NCBI GenBank assembly: GCA_025642065.1
Contig: JAODUP010000460.1
Coordinates: 311,001 to 375,000 of the forward strand
Length of the DNA: 64,000 bases
Direction of reading: 5' to 3'
Source: Paralvinella palmiformis
Lineage: Eukaryota > Annelida > Polychaeta > Terebellida > Alvinellidae
Part shown: in pieces, positions 63,388 through 64,000 of the stretch
How positions within the stretch are numbered: the first letter of the stretch is position 1
Layout: each line of letters opens with the position of its first letter
Notes under the pieces: model-generated
The model's database searches: none
What the model saw: only the letters and a program-made list of their open reading frames with translations
What the model was told of the DNA's origin: nothing
Position numbers and translations under genes: made by a program

Positions 63388-64000
63388 CATCGGGGAACTT
63401 CATATAGCTCTCAAATAACGATGATTTATGTTCAACATATATGTAATTGTTCAATATCTATACTTCCTTTCAATTAAAATAAAGACATAAAACTATTTAG
63501 CCAATTTATAAATAATAACCTAAAGTTTCAACTAATATTAAGCATTTTGAATATTGACTGGTTATTATTTACTAAATAACAATACAGGAATTACCAGTCT
63601 ATTATTGAATAAGCATTGTTGGTAAAGGGAAAAATGCACTCTTAATAAGGCAATCATGATTAAGTAGCCATTCCATTCACCCAACATTACCAAAGGTATT
63701 TCGGTCATAGGTTGAAGGCATGACAAGCGCCCAAATTAGTTAAATTAACTCAAAATATAAAACAGTATGGAGAGAGATTTTCATTCTTCTTGGAACATTT
63801 GTGATTTTATTATATTCAGAATGTCGCTTATTTCCTGCTCCATCATCAATTAGAACTAATTAATTCAAATTTTCATGAAATGTTTTTGATTTTTGGCCCT
63901 AAGTATTAAGTTCTTGTGAATTTGCCTCTACGAATTGGGGTCTTCCTGGTGACATATATGGAAAATAAAAAATCTATTAAATGCGACCTAGACTACACAA
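63388..64000. other. AT-rich DNA, nothing recognised
   Basis: No gene or repeat array seen to the end of the window. Confidence 0.5.

Overview
This window is AT-rich, repeat-dense animal DNA with no intact conventional protein-coding gene. Evidence for a metazoan, probably marine invertebrate, source is indirect. It has very many (TA)n, (TG/CA)n and (CT/GA)n microsatellites, degenerate non-LTR retrotransposons with CR1/L2-like endonuclease and reverse transcriptase motifs, a Penelope-like relic, a Harbinger transposase scrap and tRNA-derived SINEs. A lophotrochozoan such as a mollusc is my best guess, but no single-copy gene is present to prove it.

The main organisation is a head-to-tail array of old, diverged segmental duplications covering about 1.9-43 kb. 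I could align, by eye, nine homologous blocks that recur in the same order and orientation: unit A (about 1885-8560), B (8560-15915), C (15915-23083), C' (24990-31700), D (34020-39440), E (39450-43000), and a small outlying fragment F near 51.3-51.6 kb. Units differ by deletions (B lacks block 2), by private insertions, and by microsatellites that have grown at the same positions in several units. The array gives filled and empty sites. A 3.3 kb LINE (17655-20955) interrupts unit C where unit B is uninterrupted. A SINE is present in B and C but absent from D.

Mobile-element relics by position: Harbinger-type transposase fragment (898-1110); SINEs (9856-10047 minus, 21533-21720 minus, 24991-25150 plus); LINE family I (17655-20955 plus, 60082-61940 minus); LINE family II (48960-51075 minus, 53530-54345 plus, 59392-59706 minus) and a LINE endonuclease fragment (32340-32960 plus); a Penelope-like element (37100-38530 plus); and a MITE-like or fold-back element with 42-bp inverted repeats (52642-52908).

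The most gene-like signal is a 37-codon reading frame at 23121-23234 (plus). It encodes a single-pass membrane micropeptide, has a good initiation context and a possible upstream splice acceptor, and is followed by overlapping AATAAA signals about 65 bases past its stop. It lies exactly where unit C stops being homologous to the other units. Three further short candidate coding pieces (27692-27907 plus, 55026-55181 minus, 63193-63387 plus) are weaker. From about 43 to 64 kb the sequence is mostly unassigned intergenic or intronic DNA with scattered LINEs and microsatellites. Alignments and translations were done by eye, so block limits are approximate.
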